Shown piece by piece: positions 22,244 through 31,672 of a stretch of DNA of 64,000 nucleotides (the first letter of the stretch is position 1; each line of letters opens with the position of its first letter). The position numbers and the translations under genes are program-made. This DNA is from Gynuella sunshinyii YC6258. Lineage in GTDB: Bacteria; Pseudomonadota; Gammaproteobacteria; Pseudomonadales; Natronospirillaceae. A model generated the notes under the pieces. The model saw only the letters and a list, made by a program, of their open reading frames with translations. It was not told the DNA's origin and did not search any database. The DNA lies in contig NZ_CP007142.1 of the NCBI RefSeq assembly GCF_000940805.1, positions 5,742,593-5,806,592 of the forward strand. The letters run 5' to 3'.

Positions 22244-23413
22244 TCATTCGATCAAACGAACATTAATAACATGCTGAACCTGTCTTATCTCGTCCAGCAA
22301 CTCATCTGATGGCGCCTCTTCAATATCCAGAATGTTGTAAGCAATCTGATCCCGGCTCTTGTTCAACATATCGATGACGTTGATATTTCTGTCTGCCAGC
22401 AGGGACAATACATTACTCAACACTTTGGGTACGTTTTCATTACAGAATGTCAGACGATAACCAGTTGATCGCTCCAGATAGATAGACGGAAAATTAACAG
22501 AATTTTTAATATTTCCATTCATCAGAAAATCAATCAACTGATTGGCAGCCATGGTAGCACAATTGTCTTCTGCCTCCTGAGTCGAGGCACCAAGATGAGG
22601 AAATATCAAAGTATCATCACGGCCAATCAGCTCCGGTGCCGGAAAGTCGGTTATATATTTTTTCAACGCACCGGTATTCAGCGCTGCCGTTACCGCGGCC
22701 AGATCAACGATCGTTTCTCTGGCAAAGTTCAGTAATATGGCACCTTCCTGAAATTGCTTTATAGCATCGTTGCTGATCATTCCTTTGGTAGCCTCAATGG
22801 CAGGTACGTGCAGAGTGACGAAATCAGACTTATTCAGCAATGACGCCAGGTTTTCAGCTTTTTCAACGCGACTGCTTAATCGCCATGCAGATTCAACTGA
22901 AAGTGCAGGGTCATAACCTATCACCCGCATTCCCAGTTCCAGCGCCATATTGGCAACCTGCGCACCAATAGCGCCCAAGCCAACCACTCCAAGCGTTTTT
23001 CCATGCAGCTCACATCCTGAAAACTGTTTCTTGCCTTGTTCAGCCTGAGTGTGCATTTCAGCTTCATTCAGCCCGCTCATGCTTTTTACAAACTGCAATC
23101 CACCCACCAGATCACGTGCTCCCAACAACAGCCCTGCAAGGATAATTTCCTTCACTGCGTTAGCATTTGCTCCGGGAGTATTAAACACTACAACACCCCG
23201 TTCCGAACAACGCTGAACGGGAATATTATTAACTCCGGCACCGGCTCTGGCGATTGCTTTCAGCCCTTCATTCAAGTCAGATTCGGCGAGTTTATGACTT
23301 CTTAACAGCAGAGCATCCGCACGATTAATTTCGCTGGCAATTTCAAAATTTTCTCGGGAAAAACAATTTAAGCCGTTGTTTGAAATCTTGTTAAATGTTT
23401 TGATAAAGAACAT
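22244..23413 (-). CDS. serA: D-3-phosphoglycerate dehydrogenase with ACT domain
   Basis: This 389-residue 2-hydroxyacid dehydrogenase performs the first step of serine synthesis, oxidising 3-phosphoglycerate. The NAD-binding loop VVGLGAIGAQVANMALELG is near residue 140. The catalytic Arg (LNFARETIVD) is near 230, Glu near 255 and His (FPHLGASTQEAEDN) near 280. A C-terminal ACT domain from about residue 320 (YRLTFCNENVPKVLSNVLSL) suggests serine feedback control. It is shorter than E. coli SerA (410 aa) and resembles the 390-residue subgroup. It is divergent from prkA. Confidence 0.9.
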   Translation of the reverse strand: MFFIKTFNKISNNGLNCFSRENFEIASEINRADALLLRSHKLAESDLNEGLKAIARAGAGVNNIPVQRCSERGVVVFNTPGANANAVKEIILAGLLLGARDLVGGLQFVKSMSGLNEAEMHTQAEQGKKQFSGCELHGKTLGVVGLGAIGAQVANMALELGMRVIGYDPALSVESAWRLSSRVEKAENLASLLNKSDFVTLHVPAIEATKGMISNDAIKQFQEGAILLNFARETIVDLAAVTAALNTGALKKYITDFPAPELIGRDDTLIFPHLGASTQEAEDNCATMAANQLIDFLMNGNIKNSVNFPSIYLERSTGYRLTFCNENVPKVLSNVLSLLADRNINVIDMLNKSRDQIAYNILDIEEAPSDELLDEIRQVQHVINVRLIE

Positions 23414-23492
23414 CGAGGCTCCTATGATAGAAAAGTAAGAGTTTGTTGTTGTTTTTTTAACCCAGGAAATCTTTACACTAAGCCTGGCTCAA

Positions 23493-23516
23493 AACATGCT
23501 AAGGTTAAAGCATGTT
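23493..23516. promoter_or_regulatory. Inverted repeat in the serA/prkA divergent region
   Basis: The 8-bp arms AACATGCT and AGCATGTT are perfect and separated by eight bases. They lie 80 bp from the serA-like start and about 250 bp from prkA. It could be an operator for either gene, or part of a leader. The remainder of 23414-23762 shows no gene that I can support. Confidence 0.4.
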
Positions 23517-23762
23517 GATTGTATCGATCATAATCTGACGCAAGTGATCTTGCTAAAATTTTTTGATTTTAAAAATTAAGGAGATAAACACATCGTATTC
23601 TGAAAATTCATTCAGAGTCACGATAGCAATGACAAAGTCCGGACAAATACAGTACAACGTTCTAACCATATCCTGGCACACTAAATGCCTGAACCCAGAA
23701 CATTCTACTAAGCAACTGGTGTCCAAAGTAAGTCGATTTATCAAAATGCGACGAGGTGAGGC

Positions 23763-25685
23763 ATGGATATTTTTAGTAACTACAAAGAACGTTATACATC
23801 CCGGAATCAGGAGGAGTATTCGCTCGAAGAGTATCTTGAGCTTTGTAAATCTGATCCAATGGCCTATGCAACCGCTCCAGAGCGGATGTTGAAAGCCATC
23901 GGTGATCCCGAATTTATAGACACTTCACGCGACTCCCGACTGAGTCGGATCTTCTCAAACAAAATCATCAAACGTTACCCCGCCTTCGAAGAATTTCATG
24001 GTATGGAAGAACCTATCGAACATATCGTCAGTTACTTCAAACACGCTGCTCAGGGGTTGGAAGAACGTAAACAGATTTTATATCTGCTTGGACCGGTCGG
24101 TGGTGGCAAATCCTCTCTGGCAGAAAAACTGAAAGCATTGATGGAAAAAATTCCTTTCTATGCTATCAAAGGTTCTCCGGTATACGAGACACCGCTGGGA
24201 CTGTTTGACTACGATGAAGATAAAGACATTCTCGAAGAAAAATACGGCATCCCCAACCGTTACCTGAAAACCATCATGTCACCCTGGGCAATCAAGCGAT
24301 TACATGATTTTGGCGGCGATATCAGCAAGTTCCGGGTGATCAAACTGTTTCCTTCCATCATTGATCAGATTGCCATCTCCAAAACTGAACCTGGCGATGA
24401 AAACAATCAGGATATTTCTTCACTGGTCGGGAAAGTGGATATCCGTCGATTGGAGGAATACGCTCAAAATGATCCTGATGCCTATTCGTTTTCCGGTGGC
24501 TTGTGTAAGGCCAACCAGGGGCTGATGGAATTTGTGGAGATGTTTAAAGCTCCAATCAAAGTGCTCCATCCGTTACTGACCGCCACGCAGGAAGGCAACT
24601 ACAATGCGACTGAAGGCATGAGTGCCATTCCGTTTAACGGTACCATACTGGCACACTCTAACGAGTCAGAGTGGCAGACTTTTCGCAATAACAAAAACAA
24701 TGAAGCTTTTCTGGATCGGGTTTACATCGTCAAAGTGCCTTATTGCACCCGCGTCAGCGAAGAAATCAATATTTACGAGAAGCTGTTGGAACACAGCTCC
24801 CTGAGAGAATCCCCCTGTGCTCCGGATACGCTAAAAATGTTGGCTCAGTTCAGTGTTCTGAGTCGACTCAAAGAACCTGAAAATTCCAATATCTATTCCA
24901 AGATGCGGGTCTATGACGGTGAGAATCTCAAGGATACTGATCCTAAAGCGAAGTCTCATCAGGAATACAAAGATGCTGCCGGTGTCGACGAAGGTATGAA
25001 TGGTTTATCCACCCGGTTTGCATTCAAGATTCTGTCAAAGGTTTTTAACTTCGATCCAACTGAAGTGGCCGCCAACCCGGTACACCTGCTCTATGTGTTG
25101 GAGGATCAGATTGAACAGGCACAATTCCCACAGGAAACTCACGATCTGTACCTGTCACATCTGAAGGAATATCTGGCACCGCGTTATATCGAATTTATCG
25201 GCAAGGAAATTCAAACCGCTTACCTCGAAAGTTATGCAGAATACGGGCAAAACATTTTTGACCGTTATGTCACCTATGCTGACTTCTGGATACAGGACCA
25301 GGAATATCGGGATCCGGATACCGGTGAAATACTCGATCGTAGCGCACTGAATGACGAGCTGGAAAAAATCGAAAAACCGGCTGGCATCTCCAACCCGAAA
25401 GATTTCCGCAACGAGATCGTAAACTTCGTTCTGCGGGCCAGAGCCAACAACAATGGCAAGAATCCGGAATGGCAAAGCTACGAGAAACTGCGCGCAGTCA
25501 TCGAGAAAAAAATGTTTTCCAACACCGAAGATCTACTGCCTGTTATTTCCTTCAATCCGAAATCGTCCACTGAGGACAAAAGAAAACATGAAGACTTCGT
25601 CAATCGCATGGTCAAACGCGGCTATACTGAAAAACAAGTGCGATTGCTGTCCGAATGGTATCTGAGAGTCAGAAAGTCTCAATAG
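23763..25685 (+). CDS. yeaG: PrkA-family serine protein kinase (YeaG)
   Basis: This 640-residue protein has an AAA-like N-terminal domain with Walker [12 protein letters not shown] at residues 109-119 and a C-terminal PrkA kinase region (from about 400). Length and order match YeaG/PrkA. In E. coli YeaG acts with YeaH in the response to nitrogen starvation and stationary phase. The gene begins a run with yeaH (15 bp gap) and ycgB. GAGGTGAGGC just before ATG 23763 provides a strong ribosome-binding site. Confidence 0.95.
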   Translation: MDIFSNYKERYTSRNQEEYSLEEYLELCKSDPMAYATAPERMLKAIGDPEFIDTSRDSRLSRIFSNKIIKRYPAFEEFHGMEEPIEHIVSYFKHAAQGLEERKQILYLLGPVGGGKSSLAEKLKALMEKIPFYAIKGSPVYETPLGLFDYDEDKDILEEKYGIPNRYLKTIMSPWAIKRLHDFGGDISKFRVIKLFPSIIDQIAISKTEPGDENNQDISSLVGKVDIRRLEEYAQNDPDAYSFSGGLCKANQGLMEFVEMFKAPIKVLHPLLTATQEGNYNATEGMSAIPFNGTILAHSNESEWQTFRNNKNNEAFLDRVYIVKVPYCTRVSEEINIYEKLLEHSSLRESPCAPDTLKMLAQFSVLSRLKEPENSNIYSKMRVYDGENLKDTDPKAKSHQEYKDAAGVDEGMNGLSTRFAFKILSKVFNFDPTEVAANPVHLLYVLEDQIEQAQFPQETHDLYLSHLKEYLAPRYIEFIGKEIQTAYLESYAEYGQNIFDRYVTYADFWIQDQEYRDPDTGEILDRSALNDELEKIEKPAGISNPKDFRNEIVNFVLRARANNNGKNPEWQSYEKLRAVIEKKMFSNTEDLLPVISFNPKSSTEDKRKHEDFVNRMVKRGYTEKQVRLLSEWYLRVRKSQ

Positions 25686-25699
25686 ACGACGGAGCTTGT

Positions 25700-26989
25700 A
25701 TGCAAAACAGTTATGTGATCGACCGGAGACTGAATGGTAAAAACAAAAGTGCGGTGAACCGGCGCCGCTTTCTTGAACGTTACAAGAAACACATCAAGAA
25801 AGCGGTTAATGAAGCGGTCAATCGTCGCTCAATCACCGATATGGAGAAGGGTGAATCGATCACTATTCCATCCCGGGATATTCAGGAACCACACTTTTCC
25901 CACGGCCAGGGCGGCCGGCGAACCTTTGTCAATCCTGGCAACAAGGAGTTCAGTCAGGGAGACCGGTTGCGCAAACCCCAAGGTGGCGGTGCCGGGGGAA
26001 ACGGTGCCGGACAGGGTGCATCAGACAGCGGTGAAGGCATGGATGAGTTTACCTTTAATATCTCCCAGGACGAGTTTCTGGAGTTTCTGTTTGAGGATCT
26101 TGCCCTGCCAAACATGGTACAAAAAGAACTGCGTGACATGGAGGAGTTCACCTATCGTCGCGCGGGCTACTCCACTCAGGGTACTCCGGCAAAAATGAAT
26201 ATTGTGCGTAGTTTGCGCAATGCGCATGCCCGCAGAATTGCCATGACCGGGTCCAGCCGACGCCGAATCAAAGAACTGACGGCCGAACTGGAGTCACTGG
26301 AAGCCAAGGGCCCACTGGCCGACGATGAGCCCCGTATCGAGGAAATTAAAGATCAGATCGAACGCATCAAGCGAAAAATGGCCGGTATTCCCTTTATTGA
26401 TGACTTCGACCTGCGGTTCAACCGTCATGAAAAACAGCCAATACCCACCAATGCTGCGGTGATGTTCTGCCTGATGGATGTTTCAGGATCCATGACCCAA
26501 TCCACCAAGGATATTGCCAAACGTTTTTTTCTATTGCTCTATATGTTTTTGCGACGCAACTACGAAAAAATCGAAGTGGTGTTTATCCGCCACCATACCA
26601 GTGCCAAGGAAGTGGATGAGGAAGAGTTTTTCTACTCCCGCGAAACCGGCGGCACCATTGTCAGCAGCGCTCTTAAGCTGACAGACGAAATCATCAAGCA
26701 CCGCTACCCACCTTCAGCCTGGAATATTTATGTGGCTCAGGCATCGGATGGTGATAACTGGAATGATGATTCGCCGGTATGCAGAAAAATTCTGACAGAA
26801 GCCATCATGCCATTGGTTCAGTACTACTCCTACATCGAAATCACCCCGCGGGATCATCAGGCCCTGTGGTATGAGTACGAAAGCATTTACGGTGATTTCC
26901 CGGATCAGTTCTCAATGGAACAAATTGTTGAAGCAGGCGAGATTTATCCTGTTTTCAGAAAACTGTTCCAACGCCGGGAAGCCGCTTAA
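25700..26989 (+). CDS. yeaH: DUF444 protein with von Willebrand A-like domain (YeaH)
   Basis: ATG 25700 is the likely start: GGAG lies six bases upstream, and the product (429 aa) begins [20 protein letters not shown] like YeaH. The frame extends 15 codons into prkA, but that part is not family-like. The N-terminal half is charged with a Gly-rich stretch ([12 protein letters not shown], about residues 95-106). The C-terminal half has [13 protein letters not shown] near residue 255, a MIDAS-like DxSxS metal site. It is a partner of the YeaG kinase in many proteobacteria. The biochemical role is not established. Confidence 0.94.
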   Translation: MQNSYVIDRRLNGKNKSAVNRRRFLERYKKHIKKAVNEAVNRRSITDMEKGESITIPSRDIQEPHFSHGQGGRRTFVNPGNKEFSQGDRLRKPQGGGAGGNGAGQGASDSGEGMDEFTFNISQDEFLEFLFEDLALPNMVQKELRDMEEFTYRRAGYSTQGTPAKMNIVRSLRNAHARRIAMTGSSRRRIKELTAELESLEAKGPLADDEPRIEEIKDQIERIKRKMAGIPFIDDFDLRFNRHEKQPIPTNAAVMFCLMDVSGSMTQSTKDIAKRFFLLLYMFLRRNYEKIEVVFIRHHTSAKEVDEEEFFYSRETGGTIVSSALKLTDEIIKHRYPPSAWNIYVAQASDGDNWNDDSPVCRKILTEAIMPLVQYYSYIEITPRDHQALWYEYESIYGDFPDQFSMEQIVEAGEIYPVFRKLFQRREAA

Positions 26990-27000
26990 GCGAGGTGAGC

Positions 27001-28557
27001 ATGAGTAAACGCGCGAGCAAACCCTTATCTACGGGATCGGACTGGACTTTTGAGTTAGTGCAGGAATATGACCGCCAGATCGCCAAAATTGCGGCGGAAT
27101 TCAAACTTGATACCTATCCCAACCAGATCGAAATCATCAGCTCCGAACAAATGATGGATGCTTACTCATCCGTTGGCATGCCGGTGGGTTATCATCATTG
27201 GAGCTTCGGCAAGCAATTTCTACAGACGCAGCAGAACTACCAGCGCGGACGCATGGGGCTGGCTTATGAGATCGTCATCAACTCCAACCCGTGTATCGCC
27301 TATCTGATGGAAGAAAATACCATGACTATGCAGGCGCTGGTCATTGCGCATGCCTGTTATGGTCATAACTCATTCTTCAAGAACAACTATCTGTTTAAAA
27401 CCTGGACCGATGCTGATGCCATCATCGACTATCTGGTATTTGCCAAGAACTTCGTGCAAAAGTGTGAAGAACGCTATGGTATCGCGGAAGTCGAGAAGAT
27501 TCTGGATAGTTGCCATGCTTTGCAAAACTACGGAGTTGATCGCTATAAGCGGCCAGTACCAATCTCCGCAACCGAGGAACGGGAACGACAGAATGAACGC
27601 GAGGAGTACCTGCAACGGCAGGTAAATCTGCTGTGGCGTACTATCCCCGCTAACGCAGAAAAAGGGGATCTCAAACATAAATCTCACTTTCCCGAGGAAC
27701 CACAGGAAAACCTCCTGTACTTCATTGAAAAAAATGCACCATTGCTGGAAACCTGGCAACGGGAACTGGTCAGAATAGTGCGTAAAATCGCACAATATTT
27801 CTATCCACAACGACAGACCCAGGTCATGAATGAAGGCTGGGCAACATTCTGGCATTACACTATCCTCAACGAAATGTATGACCGGGGACTAGTGACAGAA
27901 GGGTTCATCATGGAGTTTCTGACCTCACATTCGAGCGTGATTTATCAACCTTCGTTCGATGCGCCGTATTACAGTGGTATCAATCCATATGCACTTGGCT
28001 TTGCCATGTTTACCGATATCAGGCGAATCTGTCAGCACCCGACAGAGGAAGACCGACAATGGTTTCCTGACATCGCCGGCAATGATGACTGGCTGGGAAC
28101 GCTGCACTTTGCCATGGAAAATTTCAAAGACGAAAGCTTTATCCAGCAGTTCTTGTCACCCAAAGTCATTCGCGATCTGCACTTGTTTTCCATTCTGGAT
28201 GACGAAAATATCGCTGAGTACGAAGTGCTGGCCATTCACAACGAAAACGGTTATCAGGCTATTCGCCATCAACTTTCCGAGCAATATAACCTAAGTGTGC
28301 GGGAACCGAATATTCAGGTATATGAGGTTGACCTCCGTGGTGACCGTTCCATTACCTTGCAGCATATCCGTCACAACAACATCCCTCTGGATCAGAATTC
28401 AACGACGGAAGTAATGAAGCATTTACATCGATTGTGGGGGTTTGATGTGCACCTGAACTCTGTTGACAACGATGAAATCAAACAAAGCTTTCACATGCCT
28501 CCCAAAAAAGGTGATGACAAAGAGCGGGAAGACAGCGATCTGTTGAAATATGTTTAG
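27001..28557 (+). CDS. ycgB: SpoVR-family protein (YcgB)
   Basis: ATG 27001 is chosen over the GTG at 26995 because GAGG lies five bases upstream. The product has 518 residues and the SpoVR layout, including GYHHWSFGKQF near residue 60, IAHACYGHNSFFKNN near 115 and NEGWATFWHYTILNEMYDRG near 275, with conserved His and Glu that suggest metal binding. YcgB usually travels with yeaG and yeaH, as here (11-bp gap), and is stationary-phase associated in enterobacteria. The molecular function is unknown. Confidence 0.95.
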   Translation: MSKRASKPLSTGSDWTFELVQEYDRQIAKIAAEFKLDTYPNQIEIISSEQMMDAYSSVGMPVGYHHWSFGKQFLQTQQNYQRGRMGLAYEIVINSNPCIAYLMEENTMTMQALVIAHACYGHNSFFKNNYLFKTWTDADAIIDYLVFAKNFVQKCEERYGIAEVEKILDSCHALQNYGVDRYKRPVPISATEERERQNEREEYLQRQVNLLWRTIPANAEKGDLKHKSHFPEEPQENLLYFIEKNAPLLETWQRELVRIVRKIAQYFYPQRQTQVMNEGWATFWHYTILNEMYDRGLVTEGFIMEFLTSHSSVIYQPSFDAPYYSGINPYALGFAMFTDIRRICQHPTEEDRQWFPDIAGNDDWLGTLHFAMENFKDESFIQQFLSPKVIRDLHLFSILDDENIAEYEVLAIHNENGYQAIRHQLSEQYNLSVREPNIQVYEVDLRGDRSITLQHIRHNNIPLDQNSTTEVMKHLHRLWGFDVHLNSVDNDEIKQSFHMPPKKGDDKEREDSDLLKYV

Positions 28558-29060
28558 CATTCGCTTTTTTACGGAGAGGCCAAGGCTTACACCCTGGTCT
28601 CACTCTTAGCCTGCCTGATTTTCTGAAAATCGTCCCGGATGATTAGTACAATATTTCAGAATTTACTTCTATTCGAACATACCAAGGAGCCTTTGAATAA
28701 TGCCAACAGGGAAGCCGGAGCAAGGCCATAAGCATAAGCTGTAGCCGGTTAAAGCGAATTTAACATAGCATTCGCAAAGCGGGTCATTCTCGCCCCTTTA
28801 TTAACCCGCATTCGCTATGGCCAATGGTGTGGTCCGACACCCTGGTACATCTCTGCATCACTCTGTTAACCCAACATCAATACTTGCCGGATTAATAACT
28901 TTTCAGTCATGGACGATCCTGTCACAACACTGATCTTCTTCGCGCACCCCCGACCAAAGTCTAAACGCATTTCTGACAGTGCACTGCTAACTTAAAGCTG
29001 CCTAACGATATAAGGCTGTACAACACAGCCCAATAACAATAATACAATGGAGGCACCTCT
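28558..29060. other. Intergenic region before the symporter operon, with one hairpin
   Basis: No gene is supported over these 500 bases. At 28764-28819 the segments CATAGC...GCGGGT and ACCCGC...GCTATG can pair as two 6-bp stems separated by an asymmetric internal loop. It could be a terminator for ycgB or an RNA element of the next operon. There is no clear T-run. Confidence 0.45.
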
Positions 29061-29333
29061 ATGAATCTCGATAATAATTCCAGTGCCAAGGCGGCATACT
29101 GGAAAGAAAATATCCGATTGATCATGACGCTACTGGTTATCTGGTTCGTCGTGTCATTCGGGTTTGGCATCCTGCTCGTGGATGTTCTCAATCAAATAAA
29201 AATCTTCGGCTATAAACTGGGCTTCTGGTTTGCACAGCAGGGTTCAATTTATTGCTTCGTCGTTTTGATTTTCGTGTACACCAGGAAGATGGAAGCCCTG
29301 GACCGAAAATACAATCTGCACGAAGACGAGTAA
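29061..29333 (+). CDS. DUF4212 small membrane subunit of sodium/solute symporter
   Basis: This 90-residue protein has two membrane segments (about 19-45, IMTLLVIWFVVSFGFGILLV, and about 55-78) and the typical N-terminus with YWKENIRL. Members of this family precede an SSS symporter gene and are thought to be its small partner. Here the symporter gene starts 12 bp later, and GGAGG lies upstream of the start. The exact role is not established. Confidence 0.92.
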   Translation: MNLDNNSSAKAAYWKENIRLIMTLLVIWFVVSFGFGILLVDVLNQIKIFGYKLGFWFAQQGSIYCFVVLIFVYTRKMEALDRKYNLHEDE

Positions 29334-29345
29334 GGGAGACACGCA

Positions 29346-31076
29346 ATGGATTTACAAACCTTAACCTACATCGTTGTTGGTCTCTCTTTCGCACTGTACA
29401 TCGGCATAGCATTCTGGGCACGGGCGGGCTCAACCAGTGAATTCTATGTAGCCGGTGGGGGGATTCATCCTGTTGCCAACGGTATGGCGACCGCTGCCGA
29501 CTGGATGTCTGCGGCATCGTTCATATCCATGGCTGGTCTGATCGCATTCTTTGGCTATGGCGGAACCGTCTTTCTCATGGGATGGACAGGTGGTTATGTA
29601 CTGTTGGCCATGTTGCTGGCACCGTATTTGCGCAAGTATGGCAAGTTTACCGTACCTGAGTTTATCGGTGACCGGTACTATTCCAATACTGCCCGGGTGG
29701 TAGCGGTGGTCTGTCTGATCCTGGCCTCCGTCACATACGTCATTGGTCAGATGAAAGGGGTTGGCGTGGCATTCTCCCGCTTCCTCGAAGTCGATTATGA
29801 CACGGGGCTCTACATCGGCATGGGCATTGTTTTCCTATATGCGGTACTCGGTGGCATGAAAGGCATTACCTATACCCAGATCGCTCAATACTGTGTGTTG
29901 ATCCTGGCATATACCATTCCTGCCATTTTTATCTCTCTGCACCTGACCGGGAACCCAATTCCACAGTTCGGCCTTGGAGGAACACTGGCCGGCACGGATA
30001 CTTATCTGCTCGATAAACTTGATCAGATTGTCCAGGACATCGGCTTCAGTGAATATACCACTCAGTTCCGTCTGAGCATGACCAACACCTTCTTCTATAC
30101 CCTATCCTTGATGATCGGTACTGCGGGTCTGCCGCACGTGATCATCCGCTTCTTCACGGTGCCCAAGGTCAGTGATGCACGGAAATCAGCGGGTTGGGCT
30201 CTGGTGTTTATCGCCATTCTCTATACTACTGCACCAGCCGTTGCAGCAATGGCCCGTTACAACCTCATGAATACTCTGGAACCAGCCCCAGGTGAATACA
30301 TGAAGTATGATGAACGGCCTTCCTGGTTCAGTACCTGGGAAAAAACCGGATTACTGGCGGTTGAAGATAAAAATGGTGATGGCCGTATTCACTACAGTGC
30401 CAACAAGGACGAAAACGAACTGGTCAAAATCGATAACGACATCATGGTACTAGCCAATCCGGAAATTGCCGGGCTGCCAAATTGGGTGATTGCGTTGGTT
30501 GCCGCCGGTGGACTGGCAGCAGCATTGTCCACAGCAGCGGGCCTGTTACTGGCCATTTCCTCAGCCATTTCTCATGACTTGTTAAAAGGCGTATTCAGAC
30601 CGGACATCTCTGAAAAAGGCGAACTAATGGCCAGTCGGATAACCATGGCTTTTGCCATTATGGCCGCAGGTTATCTCGGTCTGAATCCGCCAGGATTTGC
30701 TGCCGGAACGGTGGCCCTGGCGTTTGGTCTGGCAGCCTCATCAATTTTCCCGGCAGTTATGATGGGTATCTTTTCGAAGAAAATTAACAAAGAAGGAGCT
30801 GTCTGGGGCATGGTAGGCGGCATTGGTATCACACTGTTCTACGTCTTCCAGCACAAGGGCATCATGTTTATTCCGGGCACGGAATTCTTAGGCAGCATGA
30901 AACCCAACTGGTTCTTTGGCATCGAACCCAATGCGTTTGGAGCCGTTGGCGCAATCGTAAACTTTGCAATCGCATTTGCGGTATCGAAAGTGACCGCTGC
31001 GCCACCGGAACACATTCAACACATTGTTGAAGATATCCGCGTTCCCAGTGGTGTAGGTTCAGCTTCTAACCATTAA
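29346..31076 (+). CDS. Sodium:solute symporter (SSS family), probable acetate/monocarboxylate importer
   Basis: This 576-residue protein has about 13 hydrophobic helices and SSS motifs such as STSEFYVAGGGIHPVANGMA near residue 27, SAASFISMAGLIAFFGYGG near 55, and GTAGLPHVIIRFFTVPKVSD near 258. An extended soluble loop (about 320-375) is typical of the VC2705/ActP-like subgroup. Together with DUF4212 this type is usually annotated as a cation:acetate symporter. The substrate is inferred. It is co-transcribed with the genes to 34209. Confidence 0.9.
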   Translation: MDLQTLTYIVVGLSFALYIGIAFWARAGSTSEFYVAGGGIHPVANGMATAADWMSAASFISMAGLIAFFGYGGTVFLMGWTGGYVLLAMLLAPYLRKYGKFTVPEFIGDRYYSNTARVVAVVCLILASVTYVIGQMKGVGVAFSRFLEVDYDTGLYIGMGIVFLYAVLGGMKGITYTQIAQYCVLILAYTIPAIFISLHLTGNPIPQFGLGGTLAGTDTYLLDKLDQIVQDIGFSEYTTQFRLSMTNTFFYTLSLMIGTAGLPHVIIRFFTVPKVSDARKSAGWALVFIAILYTTAPAVAAMARYNLMNTLEPAPGEYMKYDERPSWFSTWEKTGLLAVEDKNGDGRIHYSANKDENELVKIDNDIMVLANPEIAGLPNWVIALVAAGGLAAALSTAAGLLLAISSAISHDLLKGVFRPDISEKGELMASRITMAFAIMAAGYLGLNPPGFAAGTVALAFGLAASSIFPAVMMGIFSKKINKEGAVWGMVGGIGITLFYVFQHKGIMFIPGTEFLGSMKPNWFFGIEPNAFGAVGAIVNFAIAFAVSKVTAAPPEHIQHIVEDIRVPSGVGSASNH

Positions 31077-31090
31077 CCGATGGACTGACT

Positions 31091-31115
31091 GGAGCAGGTG
31101 TTTAACACCTGCTCC
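31091..31115 (+). terminator. Strong hairpin between symporter and downstream genes
   Basis: The 12-bp arms GGAGCAGGTGTT and AACACCTGCTCC are separated by one base and lie 14 bp after the symporter stop. No T-run follows (CAATTTCC), so it may be an RNA-stabilising or attenuating element rather than a full terminator, lowering expression of the distal genes. Confidence 0.6.
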
Positions 31116-31141
31116 CAATTTCCAACCCAGATGCAGACCTT

Positions 31142-31654
31142 ATGTTTAAAAACAAACACATTACAGCCGCACTGCTCATTGCCCCGTTTCTGGCAATTAT
31201 TGCTTACTTCGCCACCGACCTGGCGGTCGGAGAAAAACCTCAGGCTGCCGTTGCCGGTCAGAGTTATAAACTGGCACCCAAATCGGATTGTCGCCATGAG
31301 AGTGGAAAATGTACATTGAAAAACGGCGACATCGAAATCGTCATTCGTGCTGACAAGCAGGATACTGGCAGCTGGCTGTTCACTCTCGATTCCAACATTG
31401 CGCTGGAAGCCGCTGCACTGGTCATCGGCCCATCAGAGGCAGAGCAAACGGTTCCAGTCAATATGTCTCCGGTCAAGGAAACCCAAACTAAAGCAGCGAT
31501 GCAAACCTGGAGCCTTGAAGTACCGCCATTTGACAAGAATAATGACGTACTGCGAGTGGCTGTTTCTGCAGGTGGTTCATTGTATTTTGTCGAAACCTCA
31601 GCTATTTTTCCGGAATTCATTACTCCTTTTATGGAAACAGCGTCTTCCAAGTAA
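31142..31654 (+). CDS. Hypothetical membrane-anchored protein
   Basis: This 170-residue protein is of unknown function. A hydrophobic segment at about residues 8-28 (TAALLIAPFLAIIAYFATDL) should anchor it or act as a signal. The rest looks like a periplasmic beta-rich domain with a Cys pair (DCRHESGKCTLKNGD, about 49-63), then LFTLDSNIALEAAALVIGPS and SAGGSLYFVETSAIFPE. It lies between the symporter and the regulatory DUF294 gene, 18 bp before the latter, so a role in the same transport unit is likely. I cannot assign a family. Confidence 0.75.
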   Translation: MFKNKHITAALLIAPFLAIIAYFATDLAVGEKPQAAVAGQSYKLAPKSDCRHESGKCTLKNGDIEIVIRADKQDTGSWLFTLDSNIALEAAALVIGPSEAEQTVPVNMSPVKETQTKAAMQTWSLEVPPFDKNNDVLRVAVSAGGSLYFVETSAIFPEFITPFMETASSK

Positions 31655-31672
31655 ACGCACTGGAGACCGGAC